Origin: Ananas comosus
Taxonomy: Eukaryota > Streptophyta > Magnoliopsida > Poales > Bromeliaceae
Length of the DNA stretch: 64,000 nucleotides
Assembly (NCBI RefSeq): GCF_001540865.1
Contig: NC_033623.1
Span: forward strand, 6,258,975-6,322,974
Reading direction: 5' to 3'
The first letter of the stretch is position 1; each line of letters begins with the position of its first letter. Positions 22,573 to 64,000 of this stretch are shown piece by piece. The position numbers were made by a program, and so were the translations under genes. Under the pieces are notes generated by a model, which saw only the letters and a list, made by a program, of their open reading frames with translations, was not told where the DNA came from and did not search any database.

Positions 22573-23934
22573 GGGGGTGTTTGGCCAAGTATTTAAAAAG
22601 TACTTTTGGGTTGAAAAATGATTTTCGGCTCAATACAACGTTTGACAACCTCAATTTTAAAGCCTGATTCTGCTTTTCAGAATAAGAAAACTGATTTTGA
22701 AAGCCCAGAATCAGAAGCAGAAAAAAACTGCTTCTTGAAATTTGATTCCGATTTTAGACTCAAACTTCAAATTTTTATTTTAATTCTAAATTCAATGTTT
22801 AATTTTAATTTTAATTTTAATTTTTAAATTTCAGATTTATATTTGAATTTTAAATTTTAACTTTTAAATTTTAAAATTTGAAAAATAGATTTCAATCTTT
22901 AAATTTTAAATTTTAATTTTAAATTTCAACTCTCACCATTTAGATTTTGGAATTTCAAATTTCAAATTTCAAATTTAAGATAAAATTTAAAACTTAACAT
23001 TTTAGATTTTAAATTTTAAATTTAAAATTTTTAAAATTTTAAATTTTAAATTACAAGTTTTAATCTCCAAATTATAAATTTTAAAATTTTAAATTTAAAT
23101 TATTAATTTGTAAAATTAAATTCTAATATTCAAATTTAACATTTTAATTATAAATATTTCAAATTTAAATTATTATATTTTAAATTCATAATTATTAAAT
23201 TCAATTTCTTTTCAATTTTAAATTTAATTTAAATTTTAATATTTAAATTTTATATTCATAATTATTTTAAATTTCAAATTCAAATTAAATTTAATTATTG
23301 TACTTAAATAAATTTGAGAATTTAAATTTATAATTTCAAATAATTCAAAATGTTATATTTTAAATTTATATATTATATTTATCTAAATTTAATATTAAAT
23401 TTTAAATTTAAATTTATATTTTAATTATTAATTTTATTTTTTAATTTTTATTTAAATGTTAGATTTTAAATTTTAAATTTAAATTAAAGTTTGAATTTAT
23501 AATTTATATTTATATTTTTAAATATTAAAATTTTAATATTTTAAATTTCATAATTATTTATATTTTTAAATTTAAATTTATAATTTTAAATTTTAAAGTT
23601 CATAATTACTTTTAATTTTAAATTTTAAATTTTTAAATTATTTTTAATTAAAATATCAAATTTTAAATTTTGTATAATTTTGAAATTTAAAAATTTTAAT
23701 TTTAATTCAATTTTAAATTTAGATTTTAAATTATTTTAAATAAAATTTAATAAAAATATTAATTTATGCAAAGATCAAAAAAAATTTGCCAAACAACTTT
23801 TCAAAATCACTTCAGAAAAATCTCTTTTATCTAAACTCAGCCAAACGTTCTATAGCTTTTAACCAAAGTCATTTCTCTGAACCAAAATCACTTTTTCGAA
23901 AATCATTTTTTCAGAAGTTAGGCCAAACGGGCCC
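22573..23934. mobile_element. TIR element with AT-only core
   Basis: Starts GGGGGTGTTTGGCC and ends GGCCAAACGGGCCC, so the ends are imperfect inverted repeats of the common plant GGGNNNGTTTGG type. Subterminal sequence (for example ATTCTGCTTTTCAGAATAAG) also appears in the element at 57678-59411, marking one family. The central part (about 22790-23760) is a roughly 950-bp stretch of TTTAAATTTTAAAT-like sequence with almost no G or C. No clean target duplication is visible, so the superfamily is unresolved. Confidence 0.6.
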
Positions 23935-24837
23935 TTCTTCTTTCTTCTTCTCTGGTTTGCTTTATTATTTTCTAGTTTTTAGAGTTTTAGTTAATTTTTT
24001 TTTTGTTTTAAACAAACAAAAGTGCTAATCCAGAAATGCTCATGTGCATTTCTCGCCTTCCTCACCACCGACATCGTCGAGGCCGCGCTCACCGCCGCCC
24101 TCTGGGGTAGGTGGTGGGCCGTGTGCGCCCTCCTTTGTCGGCGAGCTTTTCGGCGCCGAGAAATGCTTTCTCTTTATCGTCGACGGCGGTGGTGGGGATG
24201 CGGGTTCCCAGAAGTGGGTTTGGTGGGTGCAAAATCCACTTTCAGCAGAGTGTAATTATTTTTCTCCCCCTCCCTCACCGCCGTGCTTCTCGGCCTCGAG
24301 AAGTACTTCCTCCTCGTCGCCGGTGGCGGCAGCGGAAGCGGTGGGTTTGTTTAGCGGGTAGAAAATCCGCTGCAGTGGAGGTGGAGGGTGAAGGCGGAGG
24401 AAGAGGACGTGGTACCATCCTCGCTATCATCACGGGGGGTTGCGGAGGCGGTAAAGGAGGGTCGGAGAGAAAAAAAAAAGAAAAGGGTAGTCTGCCTCCG
24501 CCTTCGCCGCTTTCTTCGGCGAGAAAAAAAAAACGTGAGAAAAAAAAAGAAGAGAGAAAAAGGTATAAGCTAAAAGTCCAGACCGAATCTGCAAAATCGA
24601 AAAAGATGGCCCAGTTTTACGAAAGCTCAAAAAACTTGTGAATTTTTTATGCAAATTGGTCTATTATATTTATAGTTTAATGAGCGAGAAATTTTACATT
24701 TAAAATCTTCTAAAATATCTAAAATATGATTGGTCATCTTTAAATCTGATATTATAAAATTTATTAACACTAGTTTAATCGATTCTTCCTTTCAACGAAA
24801 TTACTAATTAAACTAAATCTCTACTATTTTTATTGTC
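23935..24837. other. Region upstream of the eight-exon gene, with a GC-rich coding-like segment
   Basis: 24040-24470 is markedly GC-richer than its surroundings and open in several plus-strand frames, followed by purine-rich low complexity (24460-24570). One frame starts AFLTTDIVEAALTAALW, which looks like once-coding sequence, but I recognise no family. It could be a decayed gene fragment carried by a transposon or simply GC-rich 5' sequence. 24650-24837 is AT-rich and would be the proximal promoter of the gene at 24855. Confidence 0.35.
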
Positions 24838-24845
24838 TTTGGCGC
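24838..24845 (+). promoter_or_regulatory. Candidate E2F site just upstream of the start codon
   Basis: TTTGGCGC matches the E2F consensus TTTSSCGC exactly, ten bases before the ATG at 24855, within TTTGGCGCGC. In plants such sites mark many S-phase and replication genes. A single 8-bp match is suggestive only, and it may lie in the 5' UTR. Confidence 0.45.
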
Positions 24846-24854
24846 GCAGAGGCG

Positions 24855-56954
<32,100 letters not shown>

Positions 56955-56970
<16 letters not shown>

Positions 56971-57040
56971 CCAAGTTGGTAATGGTATCAAAGAGAGCAC
57001 ACTTTCTGATTGACCAAGGTGGTAATGGTATCAAAGAGAG
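56955..57040. repeat. 43-bp tandem duplication spanning the stop codon
   Basis: CACACTTTCTGATTGACCAA and the following sequence through AAAGAGAG occur twice head to tail (56955-56997, 56998-57040) with one or two differences. The first copy contains the TGA of the eight-exon gene, the second lies in its 3' UTR. Confidence 0.9.
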
Positions 57041-57677
57041 CATGAGCTAATCCCTTGTTCAAGTGATAACTGATCATTTCTCTCATTTCGCCAAATCGAG
57101 GAATTAATCAGATAAATCAGGGTATTTTTATTAGAAAATCTTTTATTTTCTCGTGATACGTCAAGCAAGTTATCTGCCGGATTTTAGAAGCATAAGCTGA
57201 CAACCTCATTATCAAGAGGTGTTCTGGGCATAAGCTGATGCTGCTGCATTTTGATCTCTGTTAGCTTATTATCTTGTACTATCACTGAAGTTTGCAACCC
57301 GTTTAATTTGACTTGCAATAGTGCTAATATGGTTAATAAACCCCTCACATGTACAAAAAACATTGGTGACTTCCTGCCACCACGAAGCAATGTGATTAGA
57401 TACACATTTACATCCTTCACTTGTAGTTAGTTAGGGCAAAAAGCGATTTGTTGGCGGTTCATAAATTTATATTTCGCAGTTAGTGTTTTTTGTCGGATAG
57501 AAGAAAGAGTCGTGATTGTAAGAAAATCATGATGATACCATGAGACACAAACTGGCCCTGTTATGTTAATTTGCATCATACTTGGCTGTCACTTCAGTTT
57601 TTAATTTGATCCAAGCTCTGGATCGCAGTTGAGTGGACTTCTGAAAAACAATTTGTACCCATTTTTTTTCAGTTTTA
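57041..57677. other. 3' flank of the eight-exon gene, no further gene seen
   Basis: Unique AT-rich sequence that should hold the 3' UTR and polyadenylation region. Open stretches (for example 57184-57420 minus) have no recognisable domain or splice structure. Confidence 0.5.
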
Positions 57678-57932
57678 GGGCCCGTTTCGCTTGGATTCTA
57701 AAGAAGTGATTTCTACTTGGTTTGCAAAAGTGATTTATGTTAATAGTAGTAGAGCGTTCGGCTGAGTCTGATAGAAAAGTAATTTTGTTAAAATGATTTT
57801 AAAAAGTTGTTTAGCAAAATTATTTGTTGAAGTGATTTTGTAATGCTGTTTAATATTAGTTTATTAATTTATTTTGTAATGAAGTTAATAAACCTAGAAA
57901 ATTTAATGTTACATACAATATATTATAATAAA

Positions 57933-58163
57933 TAAGTCCGGCTGGAATACTATCGATAGCACCAAGGGCTTGATGCTATCGAGTTTTTTACCATTAGATT
58001 TAACCCTTTGATTATTTTTATCCGTTAGATTATACTATTCAACCAACCACCCACTCAACCCTAGGGAGCCCACAGCATCTTAACCGCATATTTTTCAATC
58101 CAAGGGCTAAAAAACTAATAGCACTAATAGCTTGGTGCTATTAATAGTATTCCAGTCTAGTTC
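57933..58163. mobile_element. 231-bp MITE nested in the TIR element
   Basis: Inner inverted repeats CTGGAATACTATCGATAGCACCAAG (left) and the inverse of CTTGGTGCTATTAATAGTATTCCAG (right). It is flanked by a 9-bp duplication TATAATAAA (57924-57932 and 58164-58172), which suggests a Mutator-type element. An intact copy of the target sequence (ACATACAATATATTATAATA) occurs nearby at about 58212. Confidence 0.65.
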
Positions 58164-58768
58164 TATAATAAACATCAAAATTTATTTTGATGTTTATTAT
58201 AATAAACATCAAAGAAAGTTACATACAATATATTATAATAATTTATTAATGTTAATAATTAAAATTTTTAAAAAGTATACTTTTTTATATATATAATATA
58301 TTTTTAATACAAATTTGATTTTAAGTTCTATTAACATATAAATAAAAATTTTAATCGATCCAAATCAGTCGTATTTTAATTTTTTATAATTTTTTATAAT
58401 CACATTTCCATTTATCGCACTAGTAGCACCCAATCCGGCCTGACTCGGTCTTTTCGAATCCCACTGGTGACGATCCGGCCGGATCCAGCAAGGACAGATT
58501 CCGCCGGCGCGAATCCAGCTGGATCCGCCGAGCTATCGGGGAAGAGAGAGAGAGAGATCTGTTTTTTTAAAAAAAAGGATGGAGGGAGAGAGATGGAGAA
58601 GTTAGTGAGGAGAGGAAGGTGAAACAAAATTTATTGGAGTTGGGAAGAGAGTTAACTGTGAGAAGAGTTTGTGGGAATAGTAAATATAAATAGTAAAGAA
58701 AAGAGGGTACTGGAAAATATTAATTAATTGAATATGAAAGGATAGAGTAAATTTATGTTATTTATTTA

Positions 58769-59411
58769 GGGGTAGTTAGGTATTTTTATAAAGGGTTAAA
58801 AATTTTAAATGGAGAAAGTAATTTTGCAAGAATCAATTTTGGAGAAGCAGCATTTTTTTGTTGCTGATTCTGAAGCTTGAAAATTCAGTTTTCTTATTCT
58901 GAGAAGAAAAATCAAAATTTTCGACTTTTACTGTCAAACGCTCTACTGAGCCCAAAATCACTTTTGCGCTCAAAATCAAACAATACTTAGGTGTAGTTAG
59001 GTATATTTATAAAAATTTTAAATGGAGAAAGTAATTTTGCGAGAATCAATTTTGGAGAAGCAGCATTTTTTGCTTCTAATTCTGAATCTTGAAAATTCAG
59101 TTTGCTTATTCTGAAAAGAAAAATCAAAATTTTCGACTTTTACTGCCAAACGCTTGTACTGAGCCCAAAATCACATTTGCGCTCAGAATCAAACAATATT
59201 TAGGGGTAGTTGGGTATTTTTATAAAAATTTTAAATGGAGGAAGTAATTTTGCGAGAATCAATTTTGGAGGAGAAGCATTTTTTGCTTTTGATTTTGAAG
59301 CTTGAAAATTCAGTTTTCTTATTCTAAAAAGAAAAATCAAAATTTTCGACTTTTACTGCCAAACGCTCTACTGAGCCCAAAATCACTTTTGAGCTCAAAA
59401 TCAAACACCCC
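58769..59411. repeat. Three tandem copies of a roughly 215-bp TIR-end unit
   Basis: Copies start at about 58769, 58990 and 59203 (GGGGTAGTTAGGTATTTTTA), and each ends with CAAAATCAAACA. Only the last copy ends in ACACCCC. Copies differ by scattered substitutions and small indels. Confidence 0.88.
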
Positions 59412-59510
59412 TTCATCATCTCGCAACTTCGAAAGGATGTTTGTACCGTCAACGTTGCCTTCTGTGATGCTAATTGACTGAAAAGTGGAGTTAACTCTTT
59501 TTGAAAGATA

Positions 59511-59653
59511 CCGACCATCCCTAGCGCAAATGGCAAAAAGTTTGGTGGTTGGTACCCAAGGTCCCAAGTTCGAATCCTAATTAATTAACATTTTCAGCTA
59601 AGTTTATTTCTAAATGAAATAAACAGAGCGGGTAGCATGCTACCTATCTATCT

Positions 59654-59687
<34 letters not shown>

Positions 59688-59689
59688 GT
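59511..59689 (+). mobile_element. tRNA-derived SINE with poly(A) tail
   Basis: About 180 bp. The head has A-box-like TAGCGCAAATGGC and a B box in AAGTTCGAATCCTA. The body has AAATGAAATAAACAGAGCGG and TAGCATGCTACC, as in monocot Au-type SINEs I remember. It ends in a poly(A) run of about 30. It is flanked by a perfect 13-bp duplication TTTTTGAAAGATA (59498-59510 and 59690-59702), typical of LINE-mediated insertion. Confidence 0.88.
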
Positions 59690-59798
59690 TTTTTGAAAGA
59701 TAAATTTGTTACAATAAGCTTAAGAGCATTTACGCAAAATATAAATTGAATGAATCACATGTAAAATCTACATGGATTTACAATAAAGCCATCGTGCC

Positions 59799-60091
59799 TG
59801 TTAGAATAATAATCCCAAACTTAATTAAAATATAATTAGAGATAAGTTTAAGTCTTTTATTTGATTATGATTAGGATTTGTAATTATCCAAACTAAAAGT
59901 TAGATTTATCGAATGGGTTAATTAGATGAATAAGCCACAGTAGAAATGGCTGTATCGGTGTTGCTCAGGATGTAGTTAATTATTTTTTATTAATAAAGTA
60001 TTAGTTTAGTTTTTTTCTTCCTCCTCTAATAGCTCTTCTCAATATTATTTTGTTCGATTTTAGATCTTGGGTTATATAATCGGTTTCGACA
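59799..60091 (+). repeat. Copia LTR (plus orientation)
   Basis: 293 bp, TGTTAGAATAATAATCCC..GGTTTCGACA, followed at once by ATTGGTATTAGAG (60092-60104), a diverged iMet PBS. It is therefore a 5' LTR. The gag-protease fragment in the same orientation at 60843-61671 may belong to the same element. Confidence 0.75.
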
Positions 60092-60104
60092 ATTGGTATT
60101 AGAG

Positions 60105-60523
60105 AAAATCACGCTTCCACACATTTACAGCAGTCTATATATAGGCATAAATCAAAATCCTAATAGCAATAATTGAACATGATTTAAACTTATCTCTTAT
60201 GTATAACCAATAAAATATTAACATATAAAGTTGACTGAAATAAATCTAAACTTACAAAAATATTGGGTTACTTATTAACATCCTCCCTTAATCCAACTTT
60301 TCACATTCCGAGTAGCTTTCATAGTTTCACGAAATTTTTCGACGTCAGCGGCTTCGTAAATATATCGGTGACTTGATTCTCTCTTCTGTAAAAGTGTAGC
60401 TCGATCTCGTTCTTCTTCACAAGTTCTCGAACATAATGATAATGACTTCAATATGTTTACACATTCCATGAAAAACTAGATTTTTCACGATTGCTATAGC
60501 CGAGCTATTATCACAAAATATTT
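60105..60523 (-). pseudogene. Copia RNase H C-terminus and 3' LTR, minus orientation
   Basis: Minus-strand reading 60523-60290 gives VQIFCDNSSAIAIVKNLVFH and, after a frameshift, ITDIFTKPLT-like residues, the end of copia RNase H. A GGGAGGATG purine tract lies next to TGTTAATAAG at about 60282, where its 3' LTR starts and runs left. This LTR shares AGAGATAAGTTTAA with the plus LTR, so both come from related elements placed head to head. Confidence 0.7.
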
Positions 60524-60526
60524 GCA

Positions 60527-60839
60527 CACCACAACAAAAATGATTTTTAGTGGCGACTTTTTGGTCGTGACAGGCACTGTGGTCACCAATGTATTTAATA
60601 TGGTGGCGACATTTATTTGTCCTCGCCAATGCATAGAAAATGGCGGCGACATATAACAGTCGCCGCCGATACGGAGATGCATTGGCGGCGACATATAAGA
60701 GTCGCTACTGATACTAAAAATGTAGCCATCGATACAGAGATGCGGCGACATGTTTATCGCCGCCAAAAGATTTTCGTGGCGACAATTTTGGCTATGGTGG
60801 CGACATTTGTCGCCACTAAATCTTGTACTTGTAGTAGTG
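60527..60839. mobile_element. Mini-CACTA element with GGCGAC subterminal repeats
   Basis: 313 bp. It starts CACCACAACAAAAATG and ends with the inverse of CACTACTACAAGTACAAG, i.e. CACTA-type termini. It is flanked by a 3-bp duplication GCA (60524-60526 and 60840-60842). Inside are about ten GGCGACA or TGTCGCC strings in both orientations, the subterminal-repeat pattern of CACTA elements. No transposase. It sits within the copia RNase H fragment. Confidence 0.82.
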
Positions 60840-60842
60840 GCA

Positions 60843-61671
60843 GGAAGAAATTGGAATTTAAGAAGTAGAAATTCGACCCAACAGCGAAGATACAGAAGCC
60901 CCAATTTGCAAAGAAATTTGGAAAGTATCATACGATTTCTTAACAAAACGAAAGGGTAGTTGGCGATACAGATGGTTCAAATTCATATAGAAGAACAAGA
61001 GGGAGAGGTAATTACCACAATCTGCAAAGGTATGACAAATCTCGGATTCAATGTTATTATTACAATAAATATGGGCACTATCAATCTGAATGTAAAAGAA
61101 AACAAGCCGATGAGCAAAATAATATTAATACAAATTTTGTTGAAAATAAGGATGAAAATAATACACCTATGCTTCTCGTTTGCAATATTGTTGAAACACC
61201 AAAAAATAATATTTGGTATTTAGATTCAGGCCGTAGCAACCACATATGCGGTAAAAGAGAGATATTTATAAATTTAGATAATAAAGTAAAAACAATGGCA
61301 AAACTGGGAGATGAAAGAAAAATTATTGTTCAAGAAAAAGGTGACATTTTAATTCGAGCACATAATGGTGATCATATTATAATATCTGATGTTTATTATG
61401 TGCCTGAATTAGAATGGAATCTATTAAGTATTGACCAATTTCAAGAAAAGGGTCATATTGTGCATATTAAAAAAGGAATATGCGAATTGAAGGATAAAGA
61501 TAATAGATTAATTGCTAGAGTGCCAATGACTAAAAATCTCATATTTCCATTGAGAATTGATAATAATACTTTACCATATTTCAATACAATTGTGCATGAT
61601 GAATCTTGGTTATGGCATTTACGGTTTGGTCATTTAAATTTTCCATCTTTGAAAAAATTGTCTAGTAAAAA
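60843..61671 (+). pseudogene. Copia gag C-terminus, protease and pre-integrase region (cut by gypsy LTR)
   Basis: The plus strand reads a basic gag tail with a nucleocapsid knuckle CYYYNKYGHYQSEC in which the second Cys is Tyr. A protease start NIWYLDSGRSNHICG (catalytic D-S-G), ISDVYYVPELEWNLLSIDQF, and the GAG_pre-integrase motif WLWHLRFGHLNFPSLKKL follow. Coding stops abruptly at 61671 where the gypsy LTR begins. At least one stop and frame change lie near 60870-60960. Integrase and RT of this element should continue right of the gypsy element, outside the window. Confidence 0.85.
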
Positions 61672-63728
61672 TGTAATACCCCACACTTTTAACTTTTTGT
61701 TTTGACTCCAATTTACTTTAAGTTTGGACCTTTTCGTAATTTCGGATCTTCGAGGGACTCGGTGGCATTTTGTTGCTTAATTAGTCCCTAACTAATTAGG
61801 CCCTTTCTTTTGATACGAACCCCCCACCCGATCCATCTCTCTCTTTCGCTCGATCTCCCTCTCCTCTCTACGCCCGTACGACCTCCGCCGCTCCCCTTGT
61901 GCACGCGCGACGCCATCCGTTCCCTATCGTCGTCGCCGTCATCCGTAGCCGCCTCCACCGCATTTCCCATTGGCCATTATTTTCTTTTGGTTCGTTATCA
62001 ACGGAATCTTGCCGCCGTCTTCACCGTTTTCGAGAAGGTTTTTCTCCTTCCCTCATTTTACCTTTGTGTCGGATCTTATAATCACCCAACCTCTCTATTC
62101 GTCATTATATTTTATTATTTTGAATACTCGTTTCTTGATTATTGAAAATTGAAATCACTAAAATCTGATTTCGTAATACCTAATCCTCGTCGTTTGAGCA
62201 GCTTAATTTTATATATTGTATCCTCTGTATGATCTTGTTGCTTAATACTTCACATACTACTCACCTATTGGAATGTCCGTTATATGCTCGATAAAATGCC
62301 TAAGAGAAGGCGTGCGTCGTTTTATCTCTAATTTTGATCCCATTCGATTATTATTGTAAAAATTGTTTTATATATGTATTAACCCCTCTGTTTGAATATA
62401 AAAATCTTTGTTTATTATTTAAATTCCCGTTCATGTTATATTCTTGGAATAATTTAAATTCTTCAAAAACTCCTTCATCCTTTTGATCGCTATTGGAGGT
62501 TCGTCGAATTTATTGTTCTAAATCCCTTTGTGCTCCATCCCGACCTAATTGCATACCATTATTTTCTCTTTGCATGTTCATTTCGGTTAGCTTATAGAGA
62601 ATCGCGTGTCTCTATTTTTAGGTCCCGACGATTGATTTTCTGCACATTTTCGACTGGATAATTTCTATCTTTGAAGCTACGTTAAGGTAAGCGACCGAAC
62701 ACCCGTTAGTTTTTGTAAGATAATTTAGGAAAATATTTTGATTGTACGAAAATCTTATTTTGTAGAATTTAAAATTAAGGGTTAAGCATATTATTAAATA
62801 TCTCTGTATATTGAGTTTCAATCGTGATTGACAAGTTCGTTTAGCAAAAAGAATTTTTGAAATCTGATAATTTATTCTGCAAATTAGTGACTGGATATAT
62901 TTTGATTTATGATGTCTCTTGGTATTCTGCTATGCAATGTTGGCCATGTCGACATGTACTTTGTTATAGAAGCAAGCTTCGTCTTTGTTTGCACCTTCGG
63001 GTGCCTGCGCCTATCCGCGCCTCTGTTTTGTTCGCGCCTTCGGGTGCCTCTGTTTTGTTTACGCCTTCGGGTGTCTTTGGATCTTGCCAACGGATCATAA
63101 GATATAGTTAAGTGCCGGAGACAATATTTATTTTGTTTATATGTCGAAAGGGAAATGCTTTGAAAAATTATAGTTTCAATCCGATCCGAATTTGAAGTTT
63201 TGATAAATTCTTATTTTCTTAAATCTTGCAAATTAAAACCAGTCGCTTGAATTAATTTGTGTATCTAGTTATTTGTATGCTTAATCCGACTAATGTGGTG
63301 TATGGTTGCTTACCCAGGTACTGAGACCGATTCGCAGGGCGGGGCTGGGAGCGAGTGAACGTTAGATGTAGCTAGATTTTATTCTAGCCTCTTCGTCTTA
63401 TTTCTATTGCATTTAGATATGAACTTTGAACTTCGTAGATAATCATTCGTTTATCTGTTCCTACTTTATTGTTTCTTCGTACCTACAATATCTGTTAGAA
63501 CAATTTCGGTTTGTGTTGCATCATAAACTTTAGTTTTGCTTATAGGATACTTCAGTTGATTTTAGTTGCAATTAAATTGTTAGCCTCATCTTTCGACTAT
63601 TTGGATTTAATAGAAATTTTTCTTTATGATCATCTTTTGTTTGTTAATTGTCTGACTTTGTAGCCTTGCATATTTACTAATTTAGTAGATATGCGGCATC
63701 TGTTATGCCTCGGGTTTGGGGCGTGACA
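61672..63728 (+). repeat. 5' LTR of the Tekay/Del-like element
   Basis: Bounded by the break in copia coding on the left and the PBS on the right. It holds a CT-rich stretch (about 61830-61880) and three copies of a roughly 33-bp unit with GCGCCTTCGGGTGCCT (about 62988-63075). The terminal GGGGCGTGACA matches the solo LTR at 11072-14366. Confidence 0.82.
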
Positions 63729-63734
63729 GAGAAA

Positions 63735-63746
63735 TGGTATCGGAGC
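63735..63746 (+). other. Primer binding site (initiator Met tRNA)
   Basis: TGGTATCGGAGC, 11 of 12 to the iMet PBS, six bases after the LTR end. Confidence 0.85.
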
Positions 63747-63912
63747 TTAGGTTTAAGATCTTTTGTAACTTTAAGGTATAGGATTGTGAGAGTTTATTAG
63801 GACGTGTGAGGATGGGTAAAAAGTAGGCGCGTGTTTGATCCTATTTGATTATTGTTTACAGTTTTCGTTAATGTTTTGCATTTACGTGTTTGTGATATCC
63901 TCTCTTGTTAAG

Positions 63913-64000
63913 ATGGTGCGTCCGACCCGTCGTAACAACACCAATAATGAGCAATCGAGGAACCCGCCTCCAGCCAGATCCAGAGATGCAGATCTAGACA
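63913..64000 (+). CDS. Gypsy gag, N-terminal 29 codons (runs off the window)
   Basis: ATG at 63913 opens a frame beginning MVRPTRRNNTNN, followed by Pro/Arg/Asp-rich residues, a typical disordered N-terminus of Tekay/Del gag. It is open to the window edge. The position, about 170 nt after the PBS, fits the family. Confidence 0.7.
   Translation, partial: MVRPTRRNNTNNEQSRNPPPARSRDADLD

Larger units (their letters stand above)
57678..59411. mobile_element. TIR element with nested MITE and triplicated right end
   Basis: Starts GGGCCCGTTTCGCTTGG and ends AAAATCAAACACCCC. Subterminal GCTTGAAAATTCAGTTTTCTTATTC matches the family at 22573-23934. The interior holds a nested MITE (57933-58163), AT-rich sequence and a GC-rich patch (about 58420-58540). 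The right subterminal region is present three times. No target duplication could be assigned. Confidence 0.6.
61672..64000 (+). mobile_element. Ty3/gypsy (Tekay/Del-like) element, 5' end only
   Basis: LTR 61672-63728 (2,057 bp, TGTAATACCCC..GGGGCGTGACA), PBS 63735-63746 and the start of gag at 63913. It is inserted in the copia pre-integrase region (left flank AAAAA). The rest lies beyond the right edge. Confidence 0.85.

Noticed and set aside
59520..59580. tRNA gene (A and B boxes)
   Set aside because: Only the boxes are present. The cloverleaf does not close, and the poly(A) tail and target duplication show it is a SINE head.
60593..60868. Met/His/Arg-rich open frames on both strands
   Set aside because: Translation of the GGCGACA repeats of the mini-CACTA element.

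Overview
This window reads as a nuclear chromosome segment from a flowering plant, almost certainly a monocot. The evidence is spliced genes with GT..AG introns, iMet-primed LTR retrotransposons of plant copia and gypsy lineages, hAT, CACTA, Mutator and Harbinger-type elements, and a tRNA-derived SINE. The LTR families and the TGGCCA-rich and GGCCCGGC-rich repeats remind me of pineapple-type genomes, but I cannot verify the species. Most of the 64 kb is transposon sequence. Only two cellular genes can be supported.

Layout. 1-15.2 kb is a nested retrotransposon cluster. A copia gag on the minus strand (10.33-11.07 and 14.37-14.61 kb) is split by a 3.3 kb solo gypsy LTR. Its C-terminal side is cut by a gag-only gypsy element (3.26-10.33 kb) with 2.97 kb LTRs. 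The 3' LTR of that element is in turn cut by a SIRE/Maximus-like LTR fragment that runs off the left edge. 15.25-20.35 kb is a 5 kb run of seven different tandem-repeat blocks. The first is an array of about 18 short hairpins whose stems differ from unit to unit but stay self-complementary.

24.85-56.97 kb is an eight-exon gene on the plus strand encoding a 548-residue protein I do not recognise. Every splice phase agrees. Exons 1-2 lie at 24.9-26.1 kb and exons 3-8 at 54.1-57.0 kb, so intron 2 is about 27.9 kb. That intron holds a 3'-truncated GDSL esterase/lipase gene on the opposite strand (36.9-37.9 kb), a perfect 1,070 bp (CT)n tract, solo gypsy LTRs, a Mutator-type MITE, a nearly intact but disabled chromovirus (42.8-48.36 kb) with LTRs differing at one position, and hAT remnants.

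57-64 kb downstream holds a MITE nested in a larger TIR element with a triplicated end, a SINE with a 13-bp target duplication, head-to-head copia fragments with a mini-CACTA element at the junction, and a gypsy (Tekay/Del-like) element that starts at 61.67 kb and leaves the window in gag.

The cross-cutting signal is that many unrelated elements here (gypsy LTRs, the 15 kb array, Mutator MITEs, the CACTA mini-element, hAT ends) carry clusters of short perfect or near-perfect palindromes. In two arrays the stem sequences change in a compensatory way between units.
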